64,000 nt of DNA from Clostridiales bacterium Firm_11 (GCA_001604105.1 LVAQ01000013.1:1-64000), one strand, 5' to 3'. Shown: positions 48,148 to 57,889, counted from the stretch's first letter. A program made the numbers and translations. The notes: a model not told the origin generated them from the sequence alone.

Positions 48148-48912
48148 ATGCAAAAAATTACCATAGCCGTCGCTTCTCACAAACCATACTGGATGCCGCA
48201 AAACGCGATGTACATGCCTGTACAGGTCGGCGCATTGGGCAAGCAATCGCTAGGATGGCAGCGTGATGATGCGGGCGAACACATCAGCCAGAAGAATGCG
48301 ACCTTCTGCGAGTTGACCGCGCTTTACTGGCTATGGAAAAACGTTGATGCGGATATGTATGGGCTTGCCCATTACAGACGTTACCTTGCAGCCGGGTGCC
48401 CGTTTGTGTCAAAACGCAAGCAAATGCTAAGCGAAGCGCAAGCCGAACGCCTACTGGCACGTACGGATGTCCTGCTGCCTAAAAAGCGGCATTACTGGAT
48501 CGAAACCAATGAGAGCCAATACGTCCATGCGCACAATGCCCAAGACTTAATCCAAACCAGAAAAACGCTAGCCATGCTCTATCCAGCATACCTCCCCGCG
48601 TGGGATGCCGTTATGCAACGGCGAAGCGGGCACCGTTTCAATATGTTCATTATGCGCAAAACACTGTTTCAGCCCTATTGTGCTTGGCTGTTCTCCATCC
48701 TGTTTCAAGTTGAAAAGGACTTGGATATCTCCCATTACACCGCTAAAGATCAACGCGTTTTTGGATACCTGTCGGAGCGGCTGTTAGACGTATGGCTTTT
48801 ACACCATCAGGTACGCTATCAGGAAGTCCGTGTCGTACACTTAGAGACACAACGCTGGGGCAGTAAAATCGTGAATTTCCTGAAGCGAAAGTTTACTTAT
48901 CAGCAGCAATAG
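48148..48912 (+). CDS. DUF4422 protein (putative capsule/exopolysaccharide glycosyltransferase)
   Basis: 254 residues. The N-terminal ITIAVASHKPYWMP and the YGLAHYRRYL motif identify the DUF4422 family, found in capsule and LPS loci and presumed to be glycosyltransferases. Soluble, no membrane segment. AGAGGT precedes the ATG. A small GGTTA-AGAA-TAACC hairpin lies in the preceding gap near 48098. Given the UDP-galactopyranose mutase gene next to it, a galactofuranosyl transfer role is an attractive but untested idea. Confidence 0.75.
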   Translation: MQKITIAVASHKPYWMPQNAMYMPVQVGALGKQSLGWQRDDAGEHISQKNATFCELTALYWLWKNVDADMYGLAHYRRYLAAGCPFVSKRKQMLSEAQAERLLARTDVLLPKKRHYWIETNESQYVHAHNAQDLIQTRKTLAMLYPAYLPAWDAVMQRRSGHRFNMFIMRKTLFQPYCAWLFSILFQVEKDLDISHYTAKDQRVFGYLSERLLDVWLLHHQVRYQEVRVVHLETQRWGSKIVNFLKRKFTYQQQ

Positions 48913-48983
48913 CCGCATGGCGCAGTGGGTTTGACAAGCAAGTGATATCGATTGTCTTTATACAGGCGTTTGGAGGTGGCATC

Positions 48984-50096
48984 ATGGTTTCAGACAGACA
49001 GTACGATTACCTGATTGTGGGTGCGGGGCTTTACGGCGCCGTATTCGCACGTGAAATGACGAACCGTGGCAAACGGTGCCTGGTTGTCGAGAAGAAAAGC
49101 CATGTGGCGGGGCATATTTACACCCATGAAACCGAGGGCATACAGGTGCATCGGTACGGCGCGCATATTTTCCATACCCATGACAAGGCGATTTGGCAAT
49201 ACATCAACCAATTCACCAGTTTCAACCATTACGTCAATAGTCCCATCGCCATTTACGCAGGACAGGTGTACAATCTGCCCTTCAACATGAATACATTTCA
49301 CAAGCTCTGGGGTGTGATTACGCCGCGCGAAGCCGAAGCGGAAATTGCCAGGCAGCGGCAGGCGGCAGGCATTACAGTCCCGCGCAATCTGGAGGAACAG
49401 GCTATCGATCTGGTGGGCACCGATCTCTATGAGAAGCTAATCAAGGGCTATACGGAAAAGCAATGGGGCAGGCCTTGCAAGGAGCTTCCCGCGTCATTGA
49501 TTAAGCGGTTGCCCGTTCGCTTTACCTATGACAACAACTATTTTAATGATCCTTACCAGGGCATCCCCGTGGATGGCTACACCGCGATTGTGCAAAGGAT
49601 GCTGGATGGTATTCAGGTTCGGCTAAATGTGGATTACTTGAAGGAACGGGACGCGTTTACTGCTCTGGCGAAGAAAACCGTGTTCACAGGCGCGATTGAC
49701 GCGCTCTTTGATTATCGTTTTGGTGCGCTGGCTTACCGGAGCCTGCGTTTCGAAACCGAAGTGCTGGATATGCCCAACTACCAAGGCAACGCGGTTGTCA
49801 ATTACACCGACTCCCAAACGCCCTATACCCGCATTCTTGAGCATAAGCATTTTGCGTTTGGCACACAGCCGAAAACGGTAATCAGTCGTGAATATAGTCA
49901 TGAATGGCAGCTGGGGGTAGAACCGTACTATCCGATCAATGATGCGGTGAATGCCGCGTTGTACCAGCAGTACGCGGCGCTCGCCGCACAGGATGCATCA
50001 TTGATTGTTGGCGGTCGGCTTGGAGAATATGCCTACTATGATATGGATGATGTGGTTGCCAGCGCACTGCGGAAAGTGCAAAGCGAAACTGCGTAA
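48984..50096 (+). CDS. glf: UDP-galactopyranose mutase
   Basis: 370 residues. Flavoenzyme converting UDP-galactopyranose to UDP-galactofuranose, the donor for cell-surface Galf. FAD-binding YLIVGAGLYGAVFA near the N-terminus, then GAHIFHT, KGYTEKQWG, the active-site region NNYFND with GIPVDGYT, and the C-terminal GRLGEYAYYDMDD. TTGGAGGTGG precedes ATG 48984. Last gene of the polysaccharide set; no terminator is obvious after it. Confidence 0.96.
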   Translation: MVSDRQYDYLIVGAGLYGAVFAREMTNRGKRCLVVEKKSHVAGHIYTHETEGIQVHRYGAHIFHTHDKAIWQYINQFTSFNHYVNSPIAIYAGQVYNLPFNMNTFHKLWGVITPREAEAEIARQRQAAGITVPRNLEEQAIDLVGTDLYEKLIKGYTEKQWGRPCKELPASLIKRLPVRFTYDNNYFNDPYQGIPVDGYTAIVQRMLDGIQVRLNVDYLKERDAFTALAKKTVFTGAIDALFDYRFGALAYRSLRFETEVLDMPNYQGNAVVNYTDSQTPYTRILEHKHFAFGTQPKTVISREYSHEWQLGVEPYYPINDAVNAALYQQYAALAAQDASLIVGGRLGEYAYYDMDDVVASALRKVQSETA

Positions 50097-50436
50097 GCGG
50101 TATAGGAGGCAACATCAGTATACAACCTGTAATGGGGTAAGCAAATATCAAACGGCAATGACATTACATCACGGTTTACAACCAAAACGAATTGTCGTGC
50201 ATATTCAAGGTCGCAGATATGCATGAATATGCACCATAATTCTACCTGTCTTCCTCCCCTGTTGTGCTTAACTTATCGTTGTGTTCAAATCCTTGTTTTA
50301 TAGGATCGTAAATGAGGTTTCACATTATCATTACCGAGTAACACCAGTAACAACCATAGCATTGGATTGACTTGGTTTGCCATACATGGTAGTATGTTTT
50401 TATGCATGATACCATTACGTTTTGGAGGTTGATCAC
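50097..50436. other. gap between glf and the caspase-like gene
   Basis: 340 bases without a gene. Apart from the promoter at 50367-50395 I see only AT-rich sequence. No T-tract hairpin ends glf clearly. Confidence 0.4.
50367..50395 (+). promoter_or_regulatory. putative promoter of the caspase-like gene
   Basis: TTGACT (50367-50372), 17-base spacer, TAGTAT (50390-50395), 41 bases before the ATG. Good -35, imperfect -10. Confidence 0.5.
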
Positions 50437-53400
50437 ATGAATCAAAACCGCCTGCTTCATACCTTGCTGGCGCTTTTATTGACGGTAATGATCGTGTTTA
50501 CGCCATCCGGTTTCAGCCGTTCAGAGGATACACTTGTTTCTGAGATGACAGAAACAACGCAGGAGGTAACGGCAACGCCTGCACAGGAGCCTACCGAGGC
50601 GCCTACCGCAGAACCAACCGCTGAGCCAACCGAAGAACCAACCGAAGCACCAACCGAAGCGCCCACGGCGGAGCCAACGGTTGAGCCTACTGCGGAGCCA
50701 ACGGTTGAACTCACCGCTACCCCATCACCCGATCCAACTGCTTCACAGTCTGCCGAGCCAACAGAAACGCCTACTGCCGAACCTACCGAACCAACGGCGA
50801 ACGACCTCACCGAATTACTCGATTTTTCCAGCGGTTATGTGCGTTTCCTGAATCGTTCAACGCTATATGAAACCGCACGCGGCTGGGATGACGCAATCTA
50901 TGCCATGTCCAAGGATGTTATCGCATATGCGGTGCAACGTCCTGATGCGGGAGGCTCCCCGGATCGACTTTTGATCGCATTCAATGCCGATGGTCAGCTC
51001 CTCACCGCCTATACGGATGCAGAAAACCTTTATCCGCTTACCGAACAGGAGATTATTTCGCTGCAAAGCGAAGCGGGGAATCTTAAAGCGTCCACTCTTG
51101 TGTATTATCAGGATGACCCCTCCAAACCGCTTTTCCCAGCAGCATATTCGATCCTTGAAACCGCCTCACCCGAAACACAAGCGCCAACAGAGGCACCCGT
51201 AGAAAGCGCCACTATACAACCAACGGTAACAGAAACGGAAACTACCACTGCAAAAGGCGTTTCCGGCAAGCTCGGTTCCCAGCTTGTGAACCGCAGCATC
51301 ACAGATACCGCCGATGTAACCGGAACAAGAACATCGTATATCTACGTCAGCAGTGTATCCGAGCTCCAAAGCAGCCACCCCTATAATAACAACACCGATA
51401 CAACCTGGGTGTATACCGTCAGCGATGCAGCGCGCGTGACTGTTTCCTTCAGCGCAGACACTTATGTTGAGCCCGGGTATGATTATGTTGTGATCTATGA
51501 TGCAGCAGGCCGCTATTACGCACAGTTTACAGGCAATACGCTGGCTGGCCGCAGCGTTACGGTGCGCGGCAATCGTATGTTTGTCCGTCTGATTTCTGAC
51601 AGCAGCCTAACCTATTACGGATTCCGCGCGGTATCCTCCAATCCCTATACCCAACCCACCCTCACAAGCTGCTTTGCTACCGGTACAAGCAACGGTATCC
51701 AGCTTCGCTGGGCATACTATAGCTTTATCGATGGGTACTATATTTATCGCGCGAACACAACCCAGACCGGCCGCACAGGCGCATTCTCATACCTTGCGTA
51801 TGTACCCGGTTCTCTCAACGCTTATGTGGATACGACCGCTGTAAGCGGAAGCATCAACAGCTATAAGATCATTGCTTTTACCAATGTGGGCGGCACGGTT
51901 TACCGAACACTTACCTCGAATACCCTCAACATGAGCCCGGTCGGTCAGCCGACCATCACCAGCGTCAGCACAACCAGCAGCAGTTCGGTCACAGTGAATT
52001 GGAACGGTGTGAGCGGCGCAACTGGTTATCGCATCTTCTATGCGACAGAAGTAAACGGCAGCTATAGCCTATATGGCTCTGTTGGTGCGAGCGCACGCTC
52101 CAGTTTGGTCAGCGGGCTGTCCAGTCAGCCCTACTATTTCAAAATCCGCGCGGAACGCACCATTGATGCCAGTACGTATATGGGTCCCTACAGTGCCGCA
52201 AGACTTGGCTTGGTAGGAATTGATGCACCTGTATTCACAAGTACGCATTCTCCAAACGCCTCCTCAATGACAGTCAACTGGAGCGCCGTCACTGGCGCCA
52301 CGGGCTATCAGCTTTTCCGTGCCAGCACTGCTGCCGGCCCCTACTCCACCTACCTTGGCTACTTCACGGGTACCAGCTTTACGGATCGTACCTGCCCGGT
52401 CGGTCAGTACAGCTTCTATAAAGTGCGCGCTGTCGTTACTACCGCTACTGATACTGCCTACAGCGCTATGTCCAACTATACAAGCGCTTACCCGCTCAAT
52501 GCACCTTCGGGTATTCAAGTAACAAGGTTAAATGATACGCAGGCACAGGTATCCTGGAACGGTGCGCTGGGCGCTACGGGGTATGAAGTGTTCACCAGCA
52601 ATGATGGCATCGTCTTTACAAGATATGCTGTTGTATCCAGCGCCACACGCGCTTGCACGGCCACCTTTGCAAGCGCTACAGAAACCGCTTACTTCCAGTT
52701 GCGTACCATCCGAATTGGTGGCACAAAGCAGTTCAACTCCAATATGACGCGTGTTCATCAAACACAACTGATCATCCCAACCTATCGCTCCCTGTTAATC
52801 GGCCAAGCATATACGGGCACTTCAAGCCTCCTGCGCGGCACCATCAATGACGCAACGGCCATGCGGAGCATGCTTGCCAATATGACGCGTACCCCTTATA
52901 GCAGTATCCTGCGAACCGATTTGACTTCCGGGGGCATCTTATCCAACATCACCAGCGCATTTAGCGGCGCAGGGGAAAATGATGTTTCCTTGTTCTACTA
53001 TTCCGGCCATGGTTTGTACTCCACCGATAGCGCAACCCTCGGTTCTTTGGTCGGGGTCGATTTCAACATCATCACGCCGACGGCGCTTCGCAATCAACTG
53101 GATACCATTGCCGGAAGGAAGATCGTCATCATCGATGCGTGCCACAGCGGTAACATGATCGGCAAGAGTATGAACGATGGCGATGCGGAATCATTCACGA
53201 AGGCGTTTATCAGCGCTTTCGCCAGTGCGGGTAAATCCAACTTAGCTACTGGCGGATATTACGTGCTGGTTGCCGCCAGCAAAGATCAATCCTCCTATGA
53301 AAGCGTTATCAACGGCATCTATACTGGCGTTTTCACACGCGGGGTATGTTATGGCACTGGTTGGAATGAGCTTTCTTCCACAAGGATTTCCTCCCTGTAT

Positions 53401-53544
53401 GCCGATGCAAACAGTGATGGTTATGTTTCGCTAAACGAGTTGTACAATTATGCAATCCGTTTTGTGGACAATGCCGGCTTCAGCACGCGGCAGACGACGC
53501 AAGTTTACCCGACCAACAGCGCTTTCCAGCTTTTTGGCCGCTAA
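50437..53544 (+). CDS. secreted caspase-fold (C14-like) peptidase with CUB-like and FN3 domains
   Basis: 1035 residues. Order: signal peptide (1-30); a Pro/Thr/Glu tandem-repeat stalk (about 48-125); a region of unknown fold (130-230); a second Thr/Pro linker; a CUB-like beta domain (about 300-400) containing GYDYVVIYDAAG. Four fibronectin-III-like domains follow (about 405-785), the later ones each with a W-x-A/G-V-x-G-A-T-G-Y core. The C-terminal caspase/metacaspase domain has the catalytic His in YYSGHGLYS (H858) and Cys in IIDACHSG (C902). A calcium-type EF loop DANSDGYVSLNE lies at about 990. Activity and targets are unknown. TTGGAGG precedes the ATG. Confidence 0.85.
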   Translation: MNQNRLLHTLLALLLTVMIVFTPSGFSRSEDTLVSEMTETTQEVTATPAQEPTEAPTAEPTAEPTEEPTEAPTEAPTAEPTVEPTAEPTVELTATPSPDPTASQSAEPTETPTAEPTEPTANDLTELLDFSSGYVRFLNRSTLYETARGWDDAIYAMSKDVIAYAVQRPDAGGSPDRLLIAFNADGQLLTAYTDAENLYPLTEQEIISLQSEAGNLKASTLVYYQDDPSKPLFPAAYSILETASPETQAPTEAPVESATIQPTVTETETTTAKGVSGKLGSQLVNRSITDTADVTGTRTSYIYVSSVSELQSSHPYNNNTDTTWVYTVSDAARVTVSFSADTYVEPGYDYVVIYDAAGRYYAQFTGNTLAGRSVTVRGNRMFVRLISDSSLTYYGFRAVSSNPYTQPTLTSCFATGTSNGIQLRWAYYSFIDGYYIYRANTTQTGRTGAFSYLAYVPGSLNAYVDTTAVSGSINSYKIIAFTNVGGTVYRTLTSNTLNMSPVGQPTITSVSTTSSSSVTVNWNGVSGATGYRIFYATEVNGSYSLYGSVGASARSSLVSGLSSQPYYFKIRAERTIDASTYMGPYSAARLGLVGIDAPVFTSTHSPNASSMTVNWSAVTGATGYQLFRASTAAGPYSTYLGYFTGTSFTDRTCPVGQYSFYKVRAVVTTATDTAYSAMSNYTSAYPLNAPSGIQVTRLNDTQAQVSWNGALGATGYEVFTSNDGIVFTRYAVVSSATRACTATFASATETAYFQLRTIRIGGTKQFNSNMTRVHQTQLIIPTYRSLLIGQAYTGTSSLLRGTINDATAMRSMLANMTRTPYSSILRTDLTSGGILSNITSAFSGAGENDVSLFYYSGHGLYSTDSATLGSLVGVDFNIITPTALRNQLDTIAGRKIVIIDACHSGNMIGKSMNDGDAESFTKAFISAFASAGKSNLATGGYYVLVAASKDQSSYESVINGIYTGVFTRGVCYGTGWNELSSTRISSLYADANSDGYVSLNELYNYAIRFVDNAGFSTRQTTQVYPTNSAFQLFGR

Positions 53545-53824
53545 ACAAGGAATAGTGCCGCAGGAACGCTCACGCTCACGCCAATGCCTGTGACTTAAGC
53601 GCGAACCCTCTTCTCTTCAAGGCCATCGAATGTTTCGGTGGCCTTGCGTAAAGCTTGCATTCATCCTTCAGCACAAACGCCCTTTCCATGATTCACCGCC
53701 ATCGTCTGCAATGGCGTACAGATATCTGTGCTTGCAAAATGCCATAATCAATTGGCAACGCAAAGATGTGTCGTACCATAAGCTTATCTGTACAAACGAT
53801 TTGCAGATGGAGAAAGAGGACAAA

Positions 53825-54349
53825 ATGGTATTGGAAACCAAAAGGCTTGTTTTACGAGAATTAACGATTGATGATCTTCGGAATTGGCATGTTATTCTGT
53901 CTGATCCCGAAACAATGGCACACTATCCCCAACCGTTTTCTCTCGAAAAAACAAAGCAGTGGATTGATTGGAATCTGGAAAATTATCGAACCTACGGCTA
54001 TGGCCTTTGGGCTGTTATCCTGAAAGAAAGCGCGCTGTTCATTGGAGATTGCGGTATTACAATGCAGCAAATCAATGGCAAACTTGAACCGGAGATAGGT
54101 TATCATATCAACAAAGCATATACAGGCAAAGGGTATGCTTCCGAAGCGGCTCAGGCATGCAGAGATTACGCTTTCGAAGGTTTAAAACTCAGTACGGTTT
54201 ACTCATACATGAAATATACGAATACCGCCTCAAGACGGGTGGCAGAAAAAAACGGCATGAAACTCATTGCGGAATTGCCCGACAAAACGAATGGGATGAC
54301 CACTGTATATGCGATTACCCTACATGAGTATTTGACCGTAAAAGCCTGA
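53825..54349 (+). CDS. GNAT family N-acetyltransferase (RimJ/RimL-like)
   Basis: 174 residues. LETKRLVLRELTIDDL at the start and the acetyl-CoA region IGYHINKAYTGKGYASEA place it in the RimJ/RimL-type branch. The C-terminal ASRRVAEKNGMK is also typical. The acceptor is unknown. The ATG at 53825 is preceded by AGAGGA at short spacing; an in-frame ATG six codons earlier is the alternative. AT content is somewhat higher than in its neighbours. 53545-53824 upstream holds no gene I can support. Confidence 0.8.
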   Translation: MVLETKRLVLRELTIDDLRNWHVILSDPETMAHYPQPFSLEKTKQWIDWNLENYRTYGYGLWAVILKESALFIGDCGITMQQINGKLEPEIGYHINKAYTGKGYASEAAQACRDYAFEGLKLSTVYSYMKYTNTASRRVAEKNGMKLIAELPDKTNGMTTVYAITLHEYLTVKA

Positions 54350-54464
54350 TTGCTGTCTCTGCTTTTATACGCTTGTTCGAAAGTACCCGGATGCTTCCAG
54401 CGATCGATTATGCTACACCGCGCATGTCCTTCATTTGGTTGTTACGGATGGTTTCATATCAAAG

Positions 54465-54500
54465 AAGCACCGAGAGCCCTGTAGGCTATCGGTGCTTTCT
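54465..54500. terminator. intrinsic terminator between convergent genes
   Basis: AAGCACCGA (54465-54473) pairs with TCGGTGCTT (54489-54497), followed by TCT on the plus strand and TCTTT on the minus strand. It could serve both the GNAT gene and the small secreted protein gene. Confidence 0.6.
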
Positions 54501-54543
54501 CTGTTAAGTTTTCGTCATTTGCTGAGCCGTAAAAGTTTGGATC

Positions 54544-55083
54544 CTACTCAGCTTCTTCGTAATCTGCCGAAGCATCGTCCTCTTCAAACTGGATGCTCAG
54601 CAACAGATCCGCTGCGGCTTGGATGTCATCATCGGTAAGGCTGCTATCGGAACGGCCAACCGCAACATCGCACAGCCATCCGCCAAGCAGGGAGATGAAG
54701 TGCAGCTGCGAGCCGTCACCAGAGGCAACCAGCAGCAGCTTGTACTCATCAATTTCTGTTGCGCCAAACTGCGGATCCTCGATGGAAGCGGCGATGCTCT
54801 GCATGAGCATATTGCCTTCGTCCTCTGTCAAGTCCTCAATGTACTTATCTTCAAACTCTTCAACATAGCTCAACGCATATGCAAATTTCAGGCTGGGATC
54901 CGCATCCACTGTGATCCCGAGCAAAAAGCTGGTATCTGTGGACATATCTTGTGCTGTCATGCCTTCCGGTACTTCAATCGATACGCCGGCAGCTTCCAGA
55001 TAGAAGGGCGTTGCCTGCGCAGTGGCAACCATGGCGAACATAAACACGCACGCCAGCATCAGGGAAATCATTCTTTTCATCAT
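54544..55083 (-). CDS. small secreted protein, unknown
   Basis: 179 residues. Clear signal peptide (MMKRMISLMLACVFMFAMVATAQA). The mature part is acidic, with VSIEVPEGMTAQDM and repeated Asp/Glu clusters; it ends DASADYEEAE. I do not recognise the family beyond a general likeness to small clostridial exported proteins with a PsbP-like fold. TTGGAGG precedes tandem ATGs at 55083 and 55080. It is divergent from the response-regulator gene. Confidence 0.65.
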   Translation of the reverse strand: MMKRMISLMLACVFMFAMVATAQATPFYLEAAGVSIEVPEGMTAQDMSTDTSFLLGITVDADPSLKFAYALSYVEEFEDKYIEDLTEDEGNMLMQSIAASIEDPQFGATEIDEYKLLLVASGDGSQLHFISLLGGWLCDVAVGRSDSSLTDDDIQAAADLLLSIQFEEDDASADYEEAE

Positions 55084-55184
55084 CCATACCTCCAAAGATC
55101 TTTCAGGTCACTTGTTGTGGCCTAACAGAGTATACCACGATGTGGGTTACGTTGTGCATACGGTCTGCGCGTCGCGAATACTGA

Positions 55185-55213
55185 TTGACATTTTCACAAA
55201 AACGTGTTAAGCA
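55185..55213 (+). promoter_or_regulatory. possible promoter of the two-component operon
   Basis: Perfect TTGACA (55185-55190), 17-base spacer, poor -10 TAAGCA (55208-55213). A strong -35 with weak -10 is typical of activator-dependent promoters; tentative. Confidence 0.3.
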
Positions 55214-55261
55214 TCAAAGGTGCGTTGTTAATAATCCTAACGTCAGGAGGGTTTCAATCGC

Positions 55262-55996
55262 TTGCATCTTTTACGTATTGCCATTTGTGAAGATCATGAA
55301 GCTGAAATGGAACAACTGATTAGTTTGATTCAGGCAAGTTTGCGTGCGAAATCACGCCCTTTTGATATCAGCCGCTTTCATACTGGCGCCGCATTGATGA
55401 GCAGCTATCGTCCGGGGCAGTATGACCTGCTTTTGATCGATATGTTTCTGGGCGATACATTAGGCATCCGTATCGCGGAGAAAATCCGGGCTGATGGTGA
55501 TTCCTGTCCCTTGGTTTTTATGACGCACAGCGCGGATTATGCGCTGGAGGGCTTCGCTGTCCAAGCGTCACACTATATTCTCAAGCCGATAACGGCAGAA
55601 CACATTGAAGAAGTCTGGCGACGGTGCCTTGATGCGGAAGCGCCACAGGAAGACACAATAACACTGATGATTGATCGCAAACCGCGAGATATCGTGTTGC
55701 ACCAAATCATGTATATTCAGGCGGATAACAAGCGGTGCTTGATCCATACCTGCGATGAAACGCTGAGCACGCGTGTGCCCATCGACCAACTGGAGTACAT
55801 GCTGTCCGATGCTTGTTTTTGCCGCTGTCATCGCGGTTATATTGTGAATCTCAACCACGTTTGCCAGGCGGATAAAGACTTCATCATGACCAACGGCGAC
55901 AAAGTGTATATTCGACAGAACGAGACGAGCCAGATTCTACAGCGTTATGTGGATTTTGCAGACCGTAACCCTCCTTCCTCTGTGAAATCACCGTAA
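55262..55996 (+). CDS. LytTR family response regulator
   Basis: 244 residues. Receiver domain (about 1-120) with acidic pocket ICEDHE, the phospho-acceptor Asp in LLLIDMFLGD, MTHSAD, and the lysine in LKPI. The LytTR DNA-binding domain (about 140-235) includes RCHRGYIVNLNHV. AgrA/ComE-like. TTG start with AGGAGGG about ten bases upstream. The cognate sensor follows after 29 bases. No agrB/agrD-like peptide gene is present nearby, so the signal is unclear. Confidence 0.9.
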   Translation: MHLLRIAICEDHEAEMEQLISLIQASLRAKSRPFDISRFHTGAALMSSYRPGQYDLLLIDMFLGDTLGIRIAEKIRADGDSCPLVFMTHSADYALEGFAVQASHYILKPITAEHIEEVWRRCLDAEAPQEDTITLMIDRKPRDIVLHQIMYIQADNKRCLIHTCDETLSTRVPIDQLEYMLSDACFCRCHRGYIVNLNHVCQADKDFIMTNGDKVYIRQNETSQILQRYVDFADRNPPSSVKSP

Positions 55997-56025
55997 AGCG
56001 CTTACACCAGAAAGGGGATCGTATC

Positions 56026-57870
56026 GTGCTTGTTTGGCTCAAGAACCGTAGCGTATTCTCAATACTCTTATGCCTGTTGATTATTGCCGCCACATACATA
56101 TTCATCGTGGCTGCCAGCAAACAACCAACCCATCTGCTGCTTAAGAGACTGGCTGTTCCTGTAACGCAGGTCGCACTGGAAACGGACACAGATGCTACGC
56201 GTCAAATCACGTTGCCGGCTTCATTGAGTCCACTCCCGCCAGGCTCGCAAGTCGTTGTGCATGCCAGTTTGACTGTTGGCAAAGCGCAGAGCCTTCTGGT
56301 GAAAACGGTGTTCTCGCAGTTAAAAGTCTATATTAATGGCGTTCAAAGCGCCGACATCGGTCAAACTGGAACGTATCTGGAAATGATGAACGATCCCCCT
56401 ACGCTGCTAAGTATCATTGATTTGCCGCAGGAGGGTGGGACAGTCGAACTACGTATGGAGTACGTTTCGCCTACGCAACGCTCCACATTATCCCTGCCTC
56501 GACTCTATGCAGGTGATCGACTAAGCATCTTTGCCCGGTTCTTCGTTGCGGAGGGCTTCTCATTCCTCTTCTCCACGCTTCTGCTCATTATCGGCGTGTT
56601 CATGACTTTATTTTCTTTGCCCATTGTCGGACGCACATCATCCGGCAAGGCTTTCTTTTGGCTTGGGCTCTTTGCGCTTTCATCAGGCGCGTGGGGCTTT
56701 GGTGAATGTGACCTGACGGCCTTTATCATTCCGTATCCAACGCTTCTGTATCATATGACCTATCTTGGGTTGTTCTTTATGACATTCTCATTCTTGCGTT
56801 TTGGACTGCTGGTGCTTGAACCACATACCCGATGGCCACTGCTCGCCATGCTATACATACACGCTTTTACCATCTTAACGGCAATTCTATTGCAGATTAC
56901 TGGGAAGGTAGATTTTATCCGAAGCCTGTACTGGTTTCACATTATTGTTCCCGTAGGATTCTTGCTGTTTGCTGGCGTTGTTCTTTGGGAACATTTTCAT
57001 CACCATAACGTTGCAGCGCATCGCTTCGCTCCGGCCATTCTGTTATTGTCCATCGCTGTTGTGATTGAAGTGCTCAACTACTGGTTCCGTTTTATTAGCT
57101 ACTTCACACTCTTTTTTCAGTTGGGCGTGCTTGCTTTTGTCATCGCGCTTGGGGTTGCCATCAGCCGTTTGATTCAGGAGTCATTCAAAGCCAACGCTGA
57201 CCACGCTATTTTGACAATGGAAATGAAACAAGCCAATCAATTACTGCTGCTTTATAAGCGGCAATACGAGAGCATTACGCACAATGACCTGGAAGTGCGC
57301 AGGCAACGGCATGATCTTCGCCATCAACTGACTGTCATACGGGATTTGAACCGACATGCGGAAACAGAAAAACTGCATCGATATATTGATGGTTTGATCG
57401 AAGCGATTCCCGGCAATCCGGAGTTGCAGCTATGCGAGAATACGGCCATCAATGCAGTGGCCTCCCATTATGTTTTTATGGCTCGCAACGTGGGCATTAT
57501 CACCGATGTGTTGTTTCAAATCCCAGCAGATACAGGTGTTATGCAAGAAATCGACCTTTGCATCATCATTGGCAATCTGCTTGAAAACGCTGTGGAAGCC
57601 TGCATCCGAGCGTCGATGGAAACCCGAAAAATCAAGCTTCATGCTACCATGAAGAACGATCACCTGCGCATTACCTGCGAAAACAGTTATCCTGGCGTAA
57701 ACATGGCCAGCAATGGAAAGCTGATGTCCAGCAAACACAGCGGAGAAGGTGTGGGAATACGCTCTGTACAAGCGGTGGTAGAGAAGTACGGCGGCATCAC
57801 GCGTTTTGAGGCTGGTGACGACTTGTTTCTTTCTCTGGTTTTTGTGCGGATGAATGCATCGCAAATATAA
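56026..57870 (+). CDS. sensor histidine kinase with extracytoplasmic domain (HPK10/AgrC-like)
   Basis: 614 residues. One N-terminal helix, an extracytoplasmic beta-rich domain (about 35-170) resembling a carbohydrate-binding or 7TMR-DISM sensor, then six to seven membrane helices (about 175-395). A coiled segment leads to the dimerisation helix with RQRHDLRHQL, whose His is the likely phospho-acceptor. The GHKL ATPase has NLLENAVEAC and GEGVGIRSV. GTG start with AAAGGGG upstream. Pairs with the LytTR regulator. Confidence 0.88.
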   Translation: MLVWLKNRSVFSILLCLLIIAATYIFIVAASKQPTHLLLKRLAVPVTQVALETDTDATRQITLPASLSPLPPGSQVVVHASLTVGKAQSLLVKTVFSQLKVYINGVQSADIGQTGTYLEMMNDPPTLLSIIDLPQEGGTVELRMEYVSPTQRSTLSLPRLYAGDRLSIFARFFVAEGFSFLFSTLLLIIGVFMTLFSLPIVGRTSSGKAFFWLGLFALSSGAWGFGECDLTAFIIPYPTLLYHMTYLGLFFMTFSFLRFGLLVLEPHTRWPLLAMLYIHAFTILTAILLQITGKVDFIRSLYWFHIIVPVGFLLFAGVVLWEHFHHHNVAAHRFAPAILLLSIAVVIEVLNYWFRFISYFTLFFQLGVLAFVIALGVAISRLIQESFKANADHAILTMEMKQANQLLLLYKRQYESITHNDLEVRRQRHDLRHQLTVIRDLNRHAETEKLHRYIDGLIEAIPGNPELQLCENTAINAVASHYVFMARNVGIITDVLFQIPADTGVMQEIDLCIIIGNLLENAVEACIRASMETRKIKLHATMKNDHLRITCENSYPGVNMASNGKLMSSKHSGEGVGIRSVQAVVEKYGGITRFEAGDDLFLSLVFVRMNASQI

Positions 57871-57889
57871 AACAAGCTCGTGTTTTGAA

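Noticed and set aside
54544..57870. agr-type quorum-sensing locus
   Set aside because: No AgrB-like processing enzyme or AgrD-like peptide gene is present; the small secreted protein is far too long to be a peptide pheromone precursor of that type.
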